Source of the DNA: Candidatus Gottesmanbacteria bacterium
GTDB taxonomy: Bacteria > Patescibacteria > Microgenomatia > UBA10105 > UBA927
Length of the DNA: 64,000 bases
Assembly: GCA_903821745.1 (NCBI GenBank)
Contig: CAIJMI010000005.1
Span: forward strand, 293,114 to 357,113
Direction of reading: 5' to 3'
In this document: positions 60,833-64,000 of the stretch, piece by piece
Layout: each line of letters starts with the position of its first letter
How positions within the stretch are numbered: position 1 is the first letter of the stretch
Program-made: the position numbers and the translations under genes
The notes under the pieces: model-generated
What the model saw: only the letters and a program-made list of their open reading frames with translations
What the model was told of the DNA's origin: nothing
The model's database searches: none

Positions 60833-61260
60833 ACTTCCTCTATTATAAACGAAATATTTTTGCTTTGCATCCAGAGTCAAGCAAAACAGCATGTTATCGG
60901 CTATAGAAAAATCAGCCAGCCGTCTTTTGCTTCAACAGCGTATCTTCATCAATTGAAGCTAATAGTATCCCGTTTTAGATATGATTTATTCAAAATCATC
61001 ATCTATCTATACCTTTTTTCGACTTTAAGGGCATTTGTCCCATTTCACGGCCACTCATAAAATCTAGCTTGTCAATACAATCTGAATATTTTTTAGCACT
61101 TATAACATTCATTTGCTATCGTCAAAATAAAGGGTTTCACGACACAAAATTACTCTCTTTTTGATAAAGAACCGTATAAATTACTATAGGGATAATGGTA
61201 TATTATACTATAAGGTACTTTAATGTATTAGCCCGTTCTATCGTGCTATCTAATTTTTGT

Positions 61261-61284
61261 ATGTATCAAAAATAATTGATACAT
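61261..61284. repeat. Dyad site 1, 9-bp arms with 6-base centre
   Basis: ATGTATCAA (61261-61269), centre AAATAA, TTGATACAT (61276-61284). Perfect inverted repeat in the intergenic region before the core-binding-domain gene. Confidence 0.7.
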
Positions 61285-61319
61285 TTTTTGTGGAAAAATC
61301 AGGTTTTATCATACTATAT

Positions 61320-61339
61320 CTATCAATATTATTTGATAG
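61320..61339. repeat. Dyad site 2, 7-bp arms with 6-base centre
   Basis: CTATCAA (61320-61326), centre TATTAT, TTGATAG (61333-61339). It shares the half-site TATCAA/TTGATA and the 6-base centre with site 1. The two centres are about 57 bases apart. Confidence 0.7.
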
Positions 61340-61480
61340 TTATATTATTTTATCGTGTACTAACAATCTTTACTATATATGCGGTAATTCGTGAAATATA
61401 CGGGAATTGAAGCTACCGTCGCAAAATATCCAATAAAATCAACAACATCTAACCCATACTTATTACCCTCATCATGCCTA

Positions 61481-61509
61481 TTGACACCGTTATTAAAATG
61501 AGATTAAGT
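61481..61509 (+). promoter_or_regulatory. Leaderless promoter of the core-binding-domain gene
   Basis: TTGACA (61481-61486), 17 bases, TTAAGT (61504-61509), 6 bases, ATG at 61516. It overlaps the first codons of the longer frame (61474), so the longer start is disfavoured. The -10 match is modest. Confidence 0.5.
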
Positions 61510-61515
61510 ATATAT

Positions 61516-62448
61516 ATGCCTAGTATAATCCTGTCTAATCTCTTTGATTATCAAGCTATTCTTGATACAGAATTCTCCACATATCTCATCAAACAGAAGG
61601 CTTCAGAAATAACGCGGAAAAACTACATGACTGATATTAGAAACTTTTTCCGATGGCTTAACAATTGCATCACCACCGGCATTATCACACTACGCGAAGA
61701 CACTGAAAAACCATTGCGAACAATCACAACTGACATCATCGAGGCTTTTAAACAAGCGATGATAACAACAAAAACACCAACCGCAACGATTAACCGGAGA
61801 CTTTCAGCACTCCGAACATTTTTTCAATTTGCGCTCATTGAACAAAAGGTTTCAGAAAACCCAACCCTCCTCGTTCGAAATATCTCACGAGTAAATGAAG
61901 CAGATGCGACGACAACACAGCAAGAAACTGTCTCAAAAACCGTAAGTGAATTAAAAATTGCAGATAGCGCATATCAAGCACTTCTTGATACGGAGTTCTC
62001 CGTGTATTTAACCAAACAAGCCGCTTCAGAGATTACCAGGAAGAACTACATGACGGATATCCGAAACTTCTTTTCCTGGCTCACAAATAGCCTCAAAATG
62101 GGCATTCTCAGCCTTCGTGAAAATAAGGAAAAACCATTACAAAGCATTACGTCTGACGTGGTTGAACGGTTCAAACAAGCACTCGTTACAGCCAAAACGC
62201 CAGTAGCTACGATCAACCGAAGATTGTCAGCACTCCGGATGTTTTTTCAATTTGCTTTCATCGAACAAAAAGTATTGGAAAACCCTACCCTCCTCGTTAA
62301 AAACATTTCGCGTACAGACAATACAAATAACACGTCTTTACTTGATAAAGCATTAACGGAGTACATAAATGATATGCATGCAACTACTGCAGATATTGAC
62401 GATATCAGGTCATTTTTCTCTTGGTATTACGAGCAATATATTTCCTGA
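61516..62448 (+). CDS. Protein of tandem tyrosine-recombinase core-binding (SAM-like) domains without catalytic domain
   Basis: 310 residues from the ATG at 61516. Two repeats of about 115 residues with the same text (ILDTEFSTYLIKQKASEITRKNYMTDIRNFF and LLDTEFSVYLTKQAASEITRKNYMTDIRNFF; each ending INRRLSALR(T/M)FFQFA, EQKV.ENPTLLV) are N-terminal core-binding domains as in XerC/phage integrases. A short third unit (DKALTEYINDMHATTADIDDIRSFFSWYY) closes the protein. The catalytic domain with its R-H-R-Y residues is absent, so it cannot recombine DNA by itself; DNA binding or structural use is inferred. Six bases before the collagen-like gene, likely one transcript. Confidence 0.82.
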   Translation: MPSIILSNLFDYQAILDTEFSTYLIKQKASEITRKNYMTDIRNFFRWLNNCITTGIITLREDTEKPLRTITTDIIEAFKQAMITTKTPTATINRRLSALRTFFQFALIEQKVSENPTLLVRNISRVNEADATTTQQETVSKTVSELKIADSAYQALLDTEFSVYLTKQAASEITRKNYMTDIRNFFSWLTNSLKMGILSLRENKEKPLQSITSDVVERFKQALVTAKTPVATINRRLSALRMFFQFAFIEQKVLENPTLLVKNISRTDNTNNTSLLDKALTEYINDMHATTADIDDIRSFFSWYYEQYIS

Positions 62449-62454
62449 CTATTC

Positions 62455-64000
62455 ATGAAACAACTGCTTCCGACAATCACGGCCACAATCATCCAAACAT
62501 TCGCAAGAATGTTTTTCAAGTCTGTGGGTGACACATCGGTTGTTGCAAAAAAGGTTGCAAATGTTGAGCAATTTGTTGCCTGGGCAAAAGAACATGGATA
62601 CATGGAAAAGGATCTTTTGCCTGCTCCAGCAAAACATGTACTTCCAGACGTTCACATGCTCCCGATGGTCGAGCTATTATCTGCTCCGGAAGGTGCAATT
62701 CCAACAACTATTTTCCCCGCATCAATTCCCGCGGTTGGACCAATTGTCGCACCAGGACCAGAAACGTTCATTATTCCTCCAACGTCTGCCCCACTTCAAG
62801 CAGCAGCAAAGGCAACAGCAAAAAAATGGCTTATTCCATTAGGAATTGGAATGACCGCACTGTTAATGTTATTAAGTGCCGGGTATTTGTTTACACAAAT
62901 ACAAAGTAATATTCGCGCGAACGATCAACAACCTATTACCACAATATTGTCGGACCAAACAACAACCAGCACTTCATTAACACAAACAACCACAACAACC
63001 GGTGAAATTCTCGGAGAAACAGGTGTCACAGGTCCAACGGGGGCAACGGGGCTTGTCGGTGAATCTGGTCCAACAGGTGCAACAGGAGCAAGTGGTGTTG
63101 TCGGCCCAACAGGCGCAACGGGTATTGTTGGAGCAAGTGGAGCATCAGGCGCAAGTGGAGCAACAGGGACAACCGGTGCAACCGGTGCTGTTGGCGCAAG
63201 CGGAGCAACCGGTGCTTCTGGACTTGCTGGACAAACAGGAATAAATGGTCCAACCGGTGCAAGTGGATCAGCAGGACCGACAGGGGCAAGTGGCGTTGAC
63301 GGCGCAACAGGAGAAACAGGTACTCCAGGACCAACAGGTGCGACAGGAGCAGTTGGAGCTTCTGGACCAACAGGTGCGACAGGAGCAGTTGGAGATCTTG
63401 GTCCAACCGGTGCAAGCGGTGCAACAGGTGCAAGCGGAACTGTTGGAGCTTCTGGACCACAAGGAGCAACGGGAGCTCATGGTCCAACAGGAGCAAGTGG
63501 TGCAACCGGGGCAACGGGTGCAATTGGTGCAACAGGTGCAACCGGGGCAGCAGGAATAAACGGAATCACCGGCCCAACGGGTGCCACCGGTGCAACCGGC
63601 GCTATCGGTGTTACTGGAGTTACTGGTGTTACCGGCCCTACTGGTGCAACAGGAGCAAATGGAACAGCAGGGTCATCAGGTTCAGCTGGACCAACGGGTG
63701 CAACAGGAACTGAAGGTATGACAGGACCAACAGGAGCTTCTGGTGCATTCGGTCCTACTGGAGCAACCGGAGCAACAGGACTAGTCGGTGTTACAGGACC
63801 AACGGGTGCAACAGGAACAGCTGGAGTTACAGGTGTATCTGGCCCAACCGGTGCAACTGGTGCAACGGGACTGGTCGGTGTTACCGGCGCAACTGGAGCA
63901 ACCGGCGTGGTGGGACAAACCGGACCAACCGGTGCCACCGGAGCTTCAGGAGACACCGGCCCAACCGGTGCCACCGGTGCTTCCGGCGTCACGGGTATAA
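62455..64000 (+). CDS. Membrane protein with long collagen-like Gly-X-Y domain, 3' partial
   Basis: The frame from the ATG at 62455 is open to the end of the window (515 codons). Residues 1-60 are helical (QTFARMFFKSVGDTSVVAKK), 60-120 Pro-rich, about 125-148 a membrane helix (WLIPLGIGMTALLMLLSAGYLFTQ), then a Thr/Ser linker and from residue 187 about 109 uninterrupted Gly-X-Y triplets, mostly GPT, GAT, GAS and GVT. Proline in X and threonine in Y is the pattern of bacterial collagens such as BclA, often glycosylated at Thr. The helix orients the collagen part outside. It probably makes a surface fibre; no Cys. Stop and C-terminal domain lie beyond the window. Confidence 0.9.
   Translation, partial: MKQLLPTITATIIQTFARMFFKSVGDTSVVAKKVANVEQFVAWAKEHGYMEKDLLPAPAKHVLPDVHMLPMVELLSAPEGAIPTTIFPASIPAVGPIVAPGPETFIIPPTSAPLQAAAKATAKKWLIPLGIGMTALLMLLSAGYLFTQIQSNIRANDQQPITTILSDQTTTSTSLTQTTTTTGEILGETGVTGPTGATGLVGESGPTGATGASGVVGPTGATGIVGASGASGASGATGTTGATGAVGASGATGASGLAGQTGINGPTGASGSAGPTGASGVDGATGETGTPGPTGATGAVGASGPTGATGAVGDLGPTGASGATGASGTVGASGPQGATGAHGPTGASGATGATGAIGATGATGAAGINGITGPTGATGATGAIGVTGVTGVTGPTGATGANGTAGSSGSAGPTGATGTEGMTGPTGASGAFGPTGATGATGLVGVTGPTGATGTAGVTGVSGPTGATGATGLVGVTGATGATGVVGQTGPTGATGASGDTGPTGATGASGVTGI
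63013..64000 (+). repeat. Collagen Gly-X-Y coding repeat
   Basis: Tandem 9-base units coding G-x-y with a recurring 18-base theme (GPTGAT). Triplets with several synonymous codons alternate (ggt, gga, ggc; aca, acg), so it is not a pure DNA repeat and seems kept by protein selection. Confidence 0.9.

Larger units (their letters stand above)
60833..61480. other. AT-rich intergenic region with two dyad sites
   Basis: About 650 bases, notably richer in A+T than the rest and without a supported gene. It holds ATGTATCAA-N6-TTGATACAT (61261-61284) and CTATCAA-N6-TTGATAG (61320-61339), both with a 6-base centre. No other function seen. Confidence 0.6.

Noticed and set aside
61516..62448. Active integrase or mobile-element recombinase
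   Set aside because: No catalytic Arg-His-Arg-Tyr domain follows the core-binding repeats, and no terminal repeats or target duplication were seen.
62449..63992. Long minus-strand and alternative plus-strand frames over the collagen region
   Set aside because: They are shadows of the Gly-X-Y repeat; low-complexity Leu/His/Arg or Pro/Val/Ala translations follow directly from the repeat.
1..64000. CRISPR array or insertion sequence
   Set aside because: No regularly spaced direct repeats, cas genes or transposase frames were seen on reading both strands.

Overview
The window looks like chromosome of a Patescibacteria/CPR bacterium, probably of the Parcubacteria type. The evidence is small stand-alone genes, standard-code reading frames, short proteins made only of a family's core domain (a split ComEC, a bare PEGA protein, pilin and CHASE remnants), N-terminal extensions on NusG and L1, and very large proteins of unknown function. 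Assignment below phylum is inference. No plasmid or phage backbone is seen. Genes run on both strands in short runs.

Layout. 1-6040: the 3' end of a lysozyme-like secreted protein, then secE-nusG, rplK-rplA and rplJ-rplL with their promoters, an L10 leader with attenuator and a strong terminator. 6061-20703: an unknown 762-aa protein, a small HTH protein, galT, a dead SIMPL-domain gene, a fused archaeal-type CoA-biosynthesis enzyme, transketolase, ribulose-5-P epimerase, ribose-5-P isomerase, trehalose-6-P synthase, two glycosyltransferases, MreB and a PEGA protein. 20708-24299: tRNA-Arg, tRNA-Pro, Maf, Ndk and an M16 peptidase. 24346-32888: a three-gene unit of a small protein, a 1503-aa protein and a 1229-aa ATP-grasp/acetyltransferase. 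33225-36393: a sortase with its cell-wall substrate, a cluster of hairpins, and a small membrane protein plus lipoprotein whose translation signals differ from the rest. 36737-44789: membrane and envelope proteins, with an out-of-frame junction between a CHASE gene and a pilin fragment. 44922-60832: lepA, argS and leuS among a HAD-like protein, a TPR membrane protein, nuclease, kinase, hydrolase, a T-box-controlled GNAT gene, comEA and split comEC. 60833-64000: an AT-rich stretch with two dyad sites, a protein built from duplicated recombinase core-binding domains, and a collagen-like membrane protein running off the end.

How the genes work together. The tkt-rpe-rpiB block supplies non-oxidative pentose phosphate metabolism and, with otsA, galT and the CoA fusion enzyme, forms a small core-metabolism island. 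mreB, the glycosyltransferases, sortase, LytR_C-type protein, lipoprotein and collagen-like protein point to a built cell envelope. comEA with comEC fits DNA uptake, usual in this group.

The most general signal is regulatory. Many genes have a -10 box ending only 6-10 bases before the ATG, often with a -35 box 17 bases further up, so their mRNAs should be leaderless or nearly so. This resets several start codons and exposes small genes. Shine-Dalgarno starts are kept for ribosomal genes, the T-box unit and the 35-36 kb pair. The strongest candidates for new biology are the T-box/GNAT unit, the ATP-grasp/giant-protein unit, the fused CoA enzyme, and the duplicated core-binding protein with its upstream dyads and collagen-like partner.
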